DNA of 9,644 bases. Origin: Dehalococcoidia bacterium (GTDB lineage: Bacteria; Chloroflexota; Dehalococcoidia; Dehalococcoidales; UBA1222). Positions 1 to 6,554 of the stretch are shown here, one piece after another. The stretch is from assembly GCA_009776515.1 (NCBI GenBank), contig WRNP01000062.1, positions 1-9,644 of the forward strand. Direction: 5' to 3'. The notes beneath the pieces were generated by a model. It did not search any database. It was given only the letters and a program-made list of their open reading frames with translations, and was not told where the DNA came from. Position numbers and translations under genes: made by a program. Each line of letters starts with the position of its first letter. Within the stretch, counting starts at the first letter, position 1.

Positions 1-32
1 AACAACTCTAGGCAAAATACCCTACCAGTCAG

Positions 33-84
33 AAGGCCTCTTTTAGCTTCGAAAACGTGAAATATGGAGGCCTTATTTCATTTT
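33..84 (+). terminator. possible intrinsic terminator of a gene to the left
   Basis: An 8-bp perfect inverted repeat, AAGGCCTC at 33-40 and GAGGCCTT at 67-74, is followed by the T-rich run ATTTCATTTT. The loop is long (26 nt) and the T tract is interrupted, so it is a weak example. It could end a gene lying left of the window, but no coding end is visible here. Confidence 0.3.
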
Positions 85-455
85 CGGTAGCCGAAGAAAA
101 GATTAAGTCTATGTTCAGTATATGGGCTATAAACCATATAATCAAATAGCAAATAGCTGTCATTTAAAACTAATAACTTCTTCTTTGTTGACTTCTACAT
201 TGTATCTAAAAACAGCTTGTATCAAGTATAGTTAACTTGTTATCTACAGGTTTTTATCATCACGGTAAGATTCTCTCTTGATAAATGCTGTTAGTGTTAG
301 TCAATGCATGTGGAGTTTCCGCGCCGCTACTGATTGACTATATCCCTTAGACAGTAACTTTTGCACGTAATTTACTCTGTTGGTTGTAAGTGCTATTCTC
401 TTTTGATGCAACGTTAACCTTTTCGGTGCTATTAATTATGAGGCAATGCGAAAAC
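85..455. other. AT-rich stretch without a recognisable gene
   Basis: No open frame with credible composition, start site or family resemblance is seen on either strand. A small hairpin, TTCGG (83-87) with CCGAA (91-95), is present, and TTGACT-like hexamers occur at 188 and 334 but lack a good -10 partner. It is read as intergenic DNA. Confidence 0.6.
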
Positions 456-485
456 TTGATTGTTTGGAACACCAAGGAATACAAT
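456..485 (+). promoter_or_regulatory. candidate sigma70-type promoter for the U32-like gene
   Basis: TTGATT (456-461) and TACAAT (480-485) are separated by 18 bp, a fair match to the -35/-10 consensus. Transcription would start near 492, leaving a leader of about 118 nt before the ATG at 610. The assignment rests on consensus matching only. Confidence 0.45.
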
Positions 486-499
486 TGGACTCGCAATAA

Positions 500-592
500 C
501 CAACCCTGGGTGCGCATTCTCGGTGCGACGCTCCCCCAACGGCAGAACTGCAAGGCAGTAACTCCGCCTGGAATCAATCGGCCCAACGTTGG
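500..592 (+). ncRNA. possible structured leader RNA (three-way junction) before the U32-like gene
   Basis: The predicted transcript can fold into a junction. P1 pairs CCAAC (500-504) with GTTGG (588-592). P2 pairs GGGTGCG (508-514) with CGCTCCC (529-535) around one T-T mismatch. P3 has ACTGC (547-551) with GCAGT (555-559), closed outside by GGC (541-543) and GCC (566-568). P1 ends five bases before the Shine-Dalgarno sequence at 597-602, so it could influence translation. I do not recognise a known riboswitch class in it. P1 is only 5 bp and could be chance. Confidence 0.3.
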
Positions 593-609
593 ATAAAGAA
601 GGTATCGTC

Positions 610-1701
610 ATGGCTGGCCTCGAATTTTCGGTTCCATACAATAATGACTTGGAGACTCTTGACGAGCTCTTTAAACTTAAAGAGTTAAACGGCAATCGTA
701 TCCGAGAGGTCTATCTATCCGGGCCTCAAAGATATTCCGCTTCCGGACGTATCGTTGAGGAAATAGACGAGGCAAAGCTCGTGAGTGTCATGAGCCTCAT
801 TCACGCTGAAGGTATACGCGTCAATTTGGTTATGAATCCAACTTGCGAGGGCTTGGATTGGTATGAGAAAGAAAACGTCAAGGAAAAAATGGAATTTCTT
901 ACTCGCATGCATAAGGAGCATGGATTAGAGGCTGTAACTATTGCGAATCCGCTTTTCGTAGAATACGTTAAAGAAACGCTGCCCGATATTGAAATTGGGG
1001 TATCCGTTCTAGGTGGGATAAATTCAACCCAGGGAGCCGTTATTTACGAGAAGCTAGGGGCAACAGTGGTGACTCCCGATGTCGATTGTAACCGCGATAT
1101 TGAACAATTAAAACAGCTTAAACTGGCCACAAAATTGGAATTCAAGCTAATGGTCAACGAAGGCTGTCTATATAAATGCCCTTTCCGACGATTCCATTTT
1201 AATTATATCTCGCACAAATCAAAGGAGCTAGGACCAGTCGAGAATGATAGTTTCTTTGCCCACTGCGCCCAGGTGACTGATAGCGATCATTCTCAGATCC
1301 TGAAATCCGGCTGGATCAGACCGGAGGACCTTGAGAAATACGGGGAGATAACCCATTTTTTCAAAATTGTGGGGCGCGCGCGGCCCAAGTCGATGGTTAT
1401 CCGCACCACCAAGGCCTATATGAACCAGAGATGGGATGGAGATCTGATGGATATACTATCCAGCAGTCTTAATAGATATAGCCTGGAAGTTGGCGCTCAT
1501 CTTGATAACAACAGCCTAAGCCGCTTCAATTTTTTTGAGAAAGTCACCACCTGTGATCATGCCTGCTTAGATTGTGACTACTGCTCAACACTGGCTAAGG
1601 ATCTAATCACCCTGCAAACTCCCACCAGAGGTAAGTTAGAGGATCTTGGCTTAACTCAGCTTATCGATGAAATGGAGAGGCGGGGCAAGTTGGCCCGATA
1701 A
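610..1701 (+). CDS. U32-family-like TIM-barrel protein with iron-sulfur-type cysteines
   Basis: A 363-residue protein resembling the U32 'peptidase' family, whose characterised members such as UbiU/UbiV and RlhA are not classical proteases and several bind an iron-sulfur cluster. The N-terminal half looks like an alternating beta/alpha barrel, with conserved-looking stretches VNLVMNPTCEG (71-81) and LGGINSTQGA (134-143). Cysteines cluster at 186 and 190 (GCLYKCPFRRFHFNYIS), at 219, and in a C-terminal group at 315, 319, 322 and 325 (CDHACLDCDYC), enough for one or two Fe-S sites. ATG 610 is chosen because GAAGG at 598-602 sits 7 nt upstream; a TTG at 589 is in frame but lacks such a site. A short zinc-finger gene follows 20 bp later on the same strand. 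The substrate is unknown; family placement is fairly secure, function is not. Confidence 0.85.
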   Translation: MAGLEFSVPYNNDLETLDELFKLKELNGNRIREVYLSGPQRYSASGRIVEEIDEAKLVSVMSLIHAEGIRVNLVMNPTCEGLDWYEKENVKEKMEFLTRMHKEHGLEAVTIANPLFVEYVKETLPDIEIGVSVLGGINSTQGAVIYEKLGATVVTPDVDCNRDIEQLKQLKLATKLEFKLMVNEGCLYKCPFRRFHFNYISHKSKELGPVENDSFFAHCAQVTDSDHSQILKSGWIRPEDLEKYGEITHFFKIVGRARPKSMVIRTTKAYMNQRWDGDLMDILSSSLNRYSLEVGAHLDNNSLSRFNFFEKVTTCDHACLDCDYCSTLAKDLITLQTPTRGKLEDLGLTQLIDEMERRGKLAR

Positions 1702-1721
1702 TATCTACCAAGGAGCGCGCG

Positions 1722-1973
1722 ATGACCGAGAGCGATACTACCCACAGGCAAACCTGCAGTTTCTGTAAGGGCAAAGGGCGAGTGGCGGAAGATGGCTTCG
1801 ATGGGGATGATACCAATTGTCCAGTCTGCCAGGGAGAAGGCACCGTGCTTGTGGACAATAACGCTGTCCCGCACCAAATTTGTGACGGTAGCGGTAAGAT
1901 TAAAATGCGGGGGCCGTTTGGAAAACATGTGGCCGTCTGCCCAGACTGCCGCGGGACAGGATGGATCGTGTAA
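1722..1973 (+). CDS. small DnaJ-type zinc-finger (CxxCxGxG) protein
   Basis: An 83-residue protein made almost entirely of four repeats of the DnaJ central zinc-finger motif: CSFCKGKG (12-19), CPVCQGEG (33-40), HQICDGSGK (51-59) and CPDCRGTG (73-80). In DnaJ, motifs 1 and 4 bind one zinc and motifs 2 and 3 the second. Here His51 replaces the first cysteine of motif 3, giving a possible CCHC second site. There is no J domain and no membrane segment, so this is a free-standing cytoplasmic zinc-binding module, perhaps a redox or protein-folding accessory. AAGGAG at 1710-1715 lies 6 nt before the ATG. The gene starts 20 bp after the U32-like gene and probably shares its transcript. Specific role unknown. 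Confidence 0.85.
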   Translation: MTESDTTHRQTCSFCKGKGRVAEDGFDGDDTNCPVCQGEGTVLVDNNAVPHQICDGSGKIKMRGPFGKHVAVCPDCRGTGWIV

Positions 1974-1994
1974 TTCAGCTAATAGCGCCTGAAT
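1973..1994. terminator. weak inverted repeat between convergent genes
   Basis: ATTCAG (1973-1978) and CTGAAT (1989-1994) form a 6-bp inverted repeat in the 26-bp gap between the zinc-finger gene and the convergent DAHP synthase gene. No T tract follows on either strand, so termination here is only a possibility. Confidence 0.2.
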
Positions 1995-1999
1995 GGTGG

Positions 2000-2815
2000 C
2001 TAAAGTTCCCGACCAACCGCCTGGGCTACCGCACACAGTTGGGGCATCAGTTCCGCAAATTGCCCCGTTGTGATTGTCTGCCGGCCATCCACCTTGGTAG
2101 CGTCCGGGCAGCAGTCTACTTCAATTAGTAAACCATCGGCACCGGCAGCAATGGCAGCCCTTGCAACAGCCCCCACCAGTTCCCGATTACCTGCGGCATG
2201 ACTGGGGTCAACTATAATCGGCAAGTGACTACGTGATTTAACCACCGGCACCGAAAGAATATCCAAAGAGAAGCGAGTGCTGTTTTCAAACGTGCGAATA
2301 CCGCGCTCACAGAGTATCACCCGCTCATTCCCGCCCGCTAGAATATACTCTGCAGCCGCGAGCCATTCATCGATCGTGTTAGCGAACCCTCGTTTCAATA
2401 ATACCGGATGTCCGCATCTTCCCACCGCTTTCAGCAAGACGGTGTTCTGCATACTGCGCGAGCCGATTTGCAGGATATCAGCACATTGCCCAACAAGGTC
2501 TATCTCCCGAACATCGGTGACTTCGGTTGCCACCGGCAGTCCGGTCTTTTCCTTAGCCTTAGCCAGCATTTGGAGAGCTGTCTCGCCGAGGCCCTGAAAA
2601 GCATCGGGCGAGGTGCGCGTCTTAAAAGCACCTCCGCGCAAAACCTGAGCCCCAGACGCTTGTACCGCAAGCGCGGTCTTTAGCAAGCTATCCTCATCCT
2701 CGACAGTACACGGCCCAGCCATGATAACCAGACGGCGCGCCCCGACCTGAACCTCCCCGACCGGCACCACACTGTTTTGAGCTTTGTGTTCTCGGGATGA
2801 CAAATGGTGGTTCAT
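2000..2815 (-). CDS. aroF: 3-deoxy-7-phosphoheptulonate (DAHP) synthase, type I beta, without regulatory domain
   Basis: Catalyses condensation of phosphoenolpyruvate with erythrose 4-phosphate, the first step of the shikimate pathway, in the cytoplasm. The 271-residue protein shows the family signatures in order: IMAGPCTVE (31-39), LRGGAFKTRTSPDAFQGLG, DILQIGSRSMQN, LLKRGFANTIDEW, and near the end IIVDPSHAAGNRE, DGLLIEV. Cys36 in the AGPC motif is a metal ligand in this family. Only about 30 residues precede the barrel and nothing follows it, so neither the ferredoxin-like N-terminal domain of the Thermotoga enzyme nor a chorismate mutase domain is present; feedback control by that route is not expected. 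The ATG at 2815 is preferred since AAAGGA stands 5 nt upstream; an in-frame GTG at 2875 has only a poor site. The gene is divergent from the tup operon. The symbol follows common usage for this type. Confidence 0.93.
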   Translation of the reverse strand: MNHHLSSREHKAQNSVVPVGEVQVGARRLVIMAGPCTVEDEDSLLKTALAVQASGAQVLRGGAFKTRTSPDAFQGLGETALQMLAKAKEKTGLPVATEVTDVREIDLVGQCADILQIGSRSMQNTVLLKAVGRCGHPVLLKRGFANTIDEWLAAAEYILAGGNERVILCERGIRTFENSTRFSLDILSVPVVKSRSHLPIIVDPSHAAGNRELVGAVARAAIAAGADGLLIEVDCCPDATKVDGRQTITTGQFAELMPQLCAVAQAVGREL

Positions 2816-2922
2816 TTCAATCCTTTGGCAATCTTTGGCGATAGTGTAGCGCCTGGCCTCAGGTTTGTTAAGCACCCTGATGTCTCTGGTGCCCTGTCTG
2901 CCGTACCCCAGGCTAGAAGACT

Positions 2923-2938
2923 ATTACAAAATTGTAAT
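2923..2938. promoter_or_regulatory. palindromic candidate operator between aroF and tupA
   Basis: ATTACAA and TTGTAAT form a perfect 7-bp inverted repeat with a 2-bp centre. It lies about 108 bp upstream of the DAHP synthase ATG and 25 bp upstream of the tup -35 hexamer. Read leftward it contains TACAAT, a possible -10 for the DAHP synthase gene, so a bound protein could block that promoter. The regulator is unknown. Confidence 0.4.
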
Positions 2939-2963
2939 ATCTCATTTTAATCCCAATGAAGCA

Positions 2964-2992
2964 TTGACCCGAGGTCAGTTTGCTTTTAGAAT
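2964..2992 (+). promoter_or_regulatory. strong sigma70-type promoter of the tungstate/cofactor operon
   Basis: TTGACC (2964-2969) and TAGAAT (2987-2992) are exactly 17 bp apart, each one base from consensus. The start would fall near 2999, just before the structured leader at 3011. A short inverted repeat, TGACC-CGA-GGTCA (2965-2977), overlaps the -35 box and might be a protein-binding site. Confidence 0.7.
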
Positions 2993-3010
2993 AGCCCCAC
3001 TCTTCGATTT

Positions 3011-3120
3011 ACCCGCCCTAAAGCTATAGCTATGGGCGGGTAGGCGAGGGACGTAGTCCCGAGGGCTGGAGTGTAAACGCTCCTGCCTCCCAGTGTGGAA
3101 AGGAGAGAAAGCGATGCTAT
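3011..3120 (+). ncRNA. candidate molybdenum/tungsten cofactor (Moco/Tuco) riboswitch
   Basis: A GC-rich, strongly folded leader lies between the tup promoter and an intrinsic terminator. Seen pairings: a closing helix ATAGC (3026-3030) with GCTAT (3116-3120); hairpin GGGAC (3048-3052) with GTCCC (3056-3060) and loop GTA; hairpin GGCTGGAGTG (3064-3073) with CGCTCCTGCC (3078-3087) containing one T-T mismatch. Next come TGCCTCCC and GGAAAGG (3097-3103), which fit what I recall of the Moco motif's conserved strand. A separate 8-bp hairpin, ACCCGCCC (3011-3018) with GGGCGGGT (3034-3041), encloses the 5' strand of the closing helix and would compete with it. Moco/Tuco RNAs are known ahead of molybdate/tungstate transport and cofactor synthesis genes, which is what follows here. 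The class assignment combines context and remembered consensus. Confidence 0.65.
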
Positions 3121-3125
3121 TGTCT

Positions 3126-3160
3126 AAAAGGTGCCTCTTTGAGGTGCCTTTTCTATTTTA
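3126..3160 (+). terminator. intrinsic terminator in the tup leader (riboswitch output)
   Basis: AAAAGGTGCCTC (3126-3137) pairs with GAGGTGCCTTTT (3141-3152) around a TTT loop; the two central mismatches are tandem G-U pairs in RNA. The run TTTTCTATTTTA follows. It starts six bases after the riboswitch closing helix and 83 bp before tupA, so it would prematurely end transcription of the operon under one ligand state. Confidence 0.8.
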
Positions 3161-3242
3161 TGACCAGCAGATTTTTTGCCGACCTCCATAAGATATTTGC
3201 TACGGGTTGCAAGATGCAGTCGAAAATAACAAGGAGTGTCAA

Positions 3243-4106
3243 TTGAAAAAACTCATCGCGGCTCTGTCGTTTCTGCTCTGCTTAACGATGTTGATTGAGG
3301 GTTGTACGGGCGGTATAGGTATTGCCCAACCCAGAGAACGCCTGCGCGTGGCCACTACCACCAGTCTCTATGACACCGGCTTGTGGGCGGTGCTTGAACC
3401 TCGCTTCGAAGCTAAATATGGCGTGGAACTTGATATAATCTATGCCGGCACGGGTATCGCCATTGAGTACGGCCGGCGCGGCGACGTAGATGCATTGGTC
3501 GTGCACGATAAGGCGCGTGAACTCAGCTTCGTCGCTGATGGTTATGGCACCGAGCGCACACCTTTTGCCTATAACTACTTCGTCATCGTCGGCCCGGCCT
3601 CAGACCCAGCCGGTATCAAGGGACTCAGTCCTGAGAATGCTTTCAAAAAACTAGCCGAATCCAAGAGCTACCCCTTCATATCGCGCGGCGACGACTCCGG
3701 CACTCATTCCAAAGAGCAAGCCATCTGGGCGGCAGCAGGCTTCAGCTATGCCGACATCCAAAAGTCGGGTGACTGGTATGTTGATGCCGGACGCGGCATG
3801 GGACCCACCTTGGTCATGGCCGGTGAAAAACAGGGCTACACCCTATCTGACATCGGAACTTTTCTGGCTTTCAAAGGACAAACCGGTCTCAGTGCTATTG
3901 TTGAGACAGGCAGTATCATGCTGAATGTCTATGCCGTCATCCCCGTGAACCCTGAAATGATCTCGACGGTGAATAGCCAACAGGCCCAGAATCTAGTGGA
4001 ATTTCTCACCTCAACAGAGATCCAGCAACTCATCAATGACTACGGCACAAAAGACTACGGCACTTCTCTCTTCACTGCCTGTGCTGGCAATGAACCGGTA
4101 AGCTAG
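3243..4106 (+). CDS. tupA: tungstate ABC transporter, substrate-binding lipoprotein TupA
   Basis: Extracytoplasmic oxyanion-binding protein of 287 residues that captures tungstate for import. The N-terminus is a lipoprotein signal: KK, a hydrophobic run to residue 18, then IEGC with the lipid-bearing cysteine at 21; Glu at -2 is unusual but tolerable. The mature part begins with the TupA hallmark ATTTSLYDTGL (37-47), which contacts the oxyanion in this family, and contains SRGDDSGTHSKE in the second lobe, also typical. The start is placed at TTG 3243, since AAGGAG (3231-3236) is 6 nt upstream; an in-frame TTG at 3207 would add 12 residues before the signal peptide and has no good site. The stop overlaps the Shine-Dalgarno of tupB. 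The leader riboswitch and terminator precede it. Preference for tungstate over molybdate is inferred from the TupA type. Confidence 0.93.
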   Translation: MKKLIAALSFLLCLTMLIEGCTGGIGIAQPRERLRVATTTSLYDTGLWAVLEPRFEAKYGVELDIIYAGTGIAIEYGRRGDVDALVVHDKARELSFVADGYGTERTPFAYNYFVIVGPASDPAGIKGLSPENAFKKLAESKSYPFISRGDDSGTHSKEQAIWAAAGFSYADIQKSGDWYVDAGRGMGPTLVMAGEKQGYTLSDIGTFLAFKGQTGLSAIVETGSIMLNVYAVIPVNPEMISTVNSQQAQNLVEFLTSTEIQQLINDYGTKDYGTSLFTACAGNEPVS

Positions 4107-4115
4107 GAGCGAGCG

Positions 4116-4802
4116 TTGGCTGAGATTTGGCAAGGCTTCCTCAGGGCTCTTAATCTTATCATCACCCTCAACCCTGAGGTCATGGAGATCACCGGGCTTT
4201 CGCTAGCCATATCACTCTCTGCTTGCCTCATCTCGGCCATCATCTCTACTCCCCTGGGAGCACTCATCCACTTCAATAGTTTTTGGGGCAAGCGCTTTCT
4301 GGTGAGTCTCATCCAAACCTTCTTTAGCTTGCCTACAGTATTGGTGGGGCTGGTCGTCTTTCTCTTCTTCTCCCGCGCTGGCCCTCTGGGCGGCTTCGGG
4401 TTGATGTTCAGCCCTGCCATTATGGTCATCGGGCAGACCATCTTGGTTACGCCCCTCATGATAGGTCTCGTCATTTCAGCCCTCTCTGGGTTGGATCATG
4501 GAATTCGTGAAACCGCCCTTGCCCTAGGAGCCAATCCTCTGCAAATGGGCTGGCTCCTACTCCGTGAGGTTCGATATGGAGTAATGACTGGCGTTGTGCT
4601 CGGTTTTGGACGAGCCATATCCGAGGTTGGCTTAGCCCTCATGGTTGGCGGCAATATTCGCGGGTACACGCGCACCCTCACCACGGCTATTTCACTGGGA
4701 ACCAATATGGGCGACATTGAGTTCTCGTTGGCTCTCGGCATCATCTTGCTCGCTATCGCTCTCGTCATCAACCTGCTACTCAACCGCCTGCAACAGAGGT
4801 GA
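4116..4802 (+). CDS. tupB: tungstate ABC transporter permease TupB
   Basis: Inner-membrane channel subunit of 228 residues. Several hydrophobic segments are visible, at roughly 25-50, 62-86, 99-123, 155-178 and 203-223, consistent with a small permease of this class. The cytoplasmic EAA-type loop that docks the ATPase is ETALALGANPLQMGWLLL (132-149), and GFGRAISEVG (163-172) is a family-conserved stretch. The start is TTG at 4116; AGGAG at 4105-4109 overlaps the tupA stop codon and sits 6 nt upstream, suggesting translational coupling. The stop TGA at 4800-4802 lies inside the ribosome site of tupC. It works with TupA and TupC. Confidence 0.93.
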   Translation: MAEIWQGFLRALNLIITLNPEVMEITGLSLAISLSACLISAIISTPLGALIHFNSFWGKRFLVSLIQTFFSLPTVLVGLVVFLFFSRAGPLGGFGLMFSPAIMVIGQTILVTPLMIGLVISALSGLDHGIRETALALGANPLQMGWLLLREVRYGVMTGVVLGFGRAISEVGLALMVGGNIRGYTRTLTTAISLGTNMGDIEFSLALGIILLAIALVINLLLNRLQQR

Positions 4803-4803
4803 T

Positions 4804-5877
4804 ATGTCTCTAATTGAAGCCAAAGCCCTGGGTTTAACAAAAGCCAGAAGGCCCGTACTCCAAGATATAAACTTGGCTGTTATGTCCGGTGAGGTATTAG
4901 CTCTTATTGGACCAACGGGATCAGGCAAGACGTCACTCCTGCGGTTGCTGGGACTGCTAGACTACCCTACTGCTGGCGAGGTGACCATCGACGGACACCA
5001 TACCCTGGGACGCCGCGAGCGCCTGCAGTTGCGACAGGGGATGGCCTTTGTCCAACAGAAGCCGATAGCATTCCGCATGAGTGTTGCCGATAACGTCTCA
5101 TTGGGGCTCCGTTTCCGCCACCTCAAGTATCACCCTGAGGAAAGCCATAGCCTGCTCGCTCTTGTAGGGCTGGCAGGCTATGAGCGACGAGATGCTCGCA
5201 CCCTATCTGGCGGAGAGACGCAGCGCCTGGCTTTAGCCCGCGCCCTCATTACCAAGCCCAGTATTCTCTTCCTTGACGAACCCACCGCCAACCTAGACCC
5301 GGTTAGCAGCGAGAAGGTGGAAGAGGTGCTGGCTCACATCGCACAACAGGGCAATCTCACCATTTTACTGGCTACACACGACATGGTGCAGGGACAACGC
5401 TTGGCGGGACGGATCGCCGTTATGATGAACGGCCGCCTCCTGCAGGTGGGCCGACCACAGGAGATCTTTGCTGCCCCCCAGAGCCACGAGGTAGCCGAAT
5501 TTGTCGGCGTAGGCAACATCTGGAGCGGAGTAGTTGCCGCGCAGCAGGAAGGCTTAATGGACATCAGGATAGGTTCACGGATTATACAAGCCGTGGGGAA
5601 CTTCAGCGTGGGCCAGGCCGTAGACGCATTCCTCCGCCCAGAGGAGATTTCTCTTAGTACTCACCGTGACGAGAGTAGCATGCGCAACGTTTTTCGGGGC
5701 GTGGTGCGCCGCCTAACCTGGCTGGGAGCGCTAACACGTGTCGAGGTAGACTGCGGCTTTACGGCGCTAGTCCTGGTAACGCGGCGCTCAGCGGAGGAAT
5801 TGAGCCTCCAAGAAGGACAAGAGCTATACGCAAACTTCAAGGCAAGCTCTATACATGTTAACTCGCGGGCTCTATAA
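4804..5877 (+). CDS. tupC: tungstate ABC transporter ATP-binding protein TupC with C-terminal TOBE region
   Basis: ATPase subunit of 357 residues that powers tungstate import from the cytoplasmic face. The nucleotide-binding domain (about 1-235) has Walker A GPTGSGKT (36-43), Q-loop VQQ (83-85), signature LSGGETQ (134-140), Walker B ILFLDEP (154-160) and switch histidine H192 in LATHD. Residues about 238-355 form an extra region that looks like paired TOBE oxyanion-binding folds, as in ModC and WtpC, which could let cytoplasmic tungstate or molybdate inhibit transport. ATG 4804 is chosen over longer in-frame extensions, which would run through tupB; AGAGGTGA (4795-4802) overlaps the tupB stop, so the two are coupled. 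mobB follows after 29 bp. Confidence 0.92.
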   Translation: MSLIEAKALGLTKARRPVLQDINLAVMSGEVLALIGPTGSGKTSLLRLLGLLDYPTAGEVTIDGHHTLGRRERLQLRQGMAFVQQKPIAFRMSVADNVSLGLRFRHLKYHPEESHSLLALVGLAGYERRDARTLSGGETQRLALARALITKPSILFLDEPTANLDPVSSEKVEEVLAHIAQQGNLTILLATHDMVQGQRLAGRIAVMMNGRLLQVGRPQEIFAAPQSHEVAEFVGVGNIWSGVVAAQQEGLMDIRIGSRIIQAVGNFSVGQAVDAFLRPEEISLSTHRDESSMRNVFRGVVRRLTWLGALTRVEVDCGFTALVLVTRRSAEELSLQEGQELYANFKASSIHVNSRAL

Positions 5878-5906
5878 TCTAAGCCATCAACAGGAGGTAA
5901 TCCGAT

Positions 5907-6554
5907 ATGATCCCTATCATTGGTATTGTAGGACACTCAGGATCAGGGAAGACGACGCTACTGGAAAAACTTATCCCCGAGCTTACCAGGCGCGGATATC
6001 GCGTGGCCACCATCAAGCATGCCCAAGAGGTCCATCTAGATCCGGAGAAGGATAGTTCACGCCATCTGGCTGCCGGCGCCAGTACCGCCGCCCTCGTGTC
6101 AGGAAACCAGCTGATTGCCATAAAGCCATACGCGAAAGATCCCACCCCCACGGAGGTAGCGCACTTCTTCGGGCCCAGTTACGACCTTATTTTTTGCGAA
6201 GGCTTCAAATTGGCCGATGTCCCCAAAGTCCTGGTCAATCCCCGCCGCCTGGGCTCACCTCCGGACGAACTCACGCGCATATTCGCCGAGATCACTGATG
6301 AACCGTCTCCGGACAAAGCTCACCAATTCGGCCTGGATGACGTGGCCGGACTAGCCGATCTTATCGAAAAGGGGTTCCTGCAGCCAACTGACGATCGGGT
6401 TGATCTTTATGTCAACGGCGAAGAAGTGGCCCTCACCCAGTTCCCCCGCCAGATTGTTGCCCAAACTCTGCTGGCCATGATCTCTTCGCTTAAAGGCACG
6501 AACGGCATAAAAGAACTCGAAATTAGGGTACAGAGCAAAAGGCATGCCAGCTGA
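5907..6554 (+). CDS. mobB: molybdopterin-guanine dinucleotide biosynthesis protein MobB with C-terminal extension
   Basis: GTP-binding protein that assists MobA in attaching GMP to the pyranopterin cofactor, giving the bis-MGD form used by formate dehydrogenase and related enzymes. Of 215 residues, the P-loop GHSGSGKTT (9-17) is near the start, followed by TIKHA (35-39), the family motif DSSRHLAAGA (49-58) and CEGFK (97-101). MobB is usually about 170 residues. Here roughly 50 more (from about 165, DLYVNGEEV...SSLKG...KELEIRV) form an extra alpha/beta segment whose role I cannot name. AGGAGGT (5892-5898) is 8 nt before the ATG. Placement between the tungstate transporter and fdhD ties it to a W/Mo formate dehydrogenase. 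Its last bases overlap a moeA relic by 11 bp. Confidence 0.92.
   Translation: MIPIIGIVGHSGSGKTTLLEKLIPELTRRGYRVATIKHAQEVHLDPEKDSSRHLAAGASTAALVSGNQLIAIKPYAKDPTPTEVAHFFGPSYDLIFCEGFKLADVPKVLVNPRRLGSPPDELTRIFAEITDEPSPDKAHQFGLDDVAGLADLIEKGFLQPTDDRVDLYVNGEEVALTQFPRQIVAQTLLAMISSLKGTNGIKELEIRVQSKRHAS

Noticed and set aside
390..596. 68-codon rightward open frame before the U32-like gene
   Set aside because: It runs through the candidate promoter and foldable leader, has no ribosome site, and its sequence resembles no protein family.
497..600. Known riboswitch classes (cobalamin, THF, ZTP, c-di-GMP) for the leader before the U32-like gene
   Set aside because: None of the conserved strands I remember for these classes is present in the right order.
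1656..2036. 126-codon leftward frame opposite the zinc-finger gene
   Set aside because: It is the mirror of a clearly recognisable CxxCxGxG gene and overlaps the DAHP synthase end; no family features.
2277..2683. Two rightward frames inside the DAHP synthase gene
   Set aside because: The opposite strand encodes well-conserved DAHP synthase motifs across the same bases.
4645..4803. N-terminal extension of tupC
   Set aside because: It would overlap tupB by more than 150 bp; the ATPase family starts at about the ATG 4804, which has its own ribosome site.
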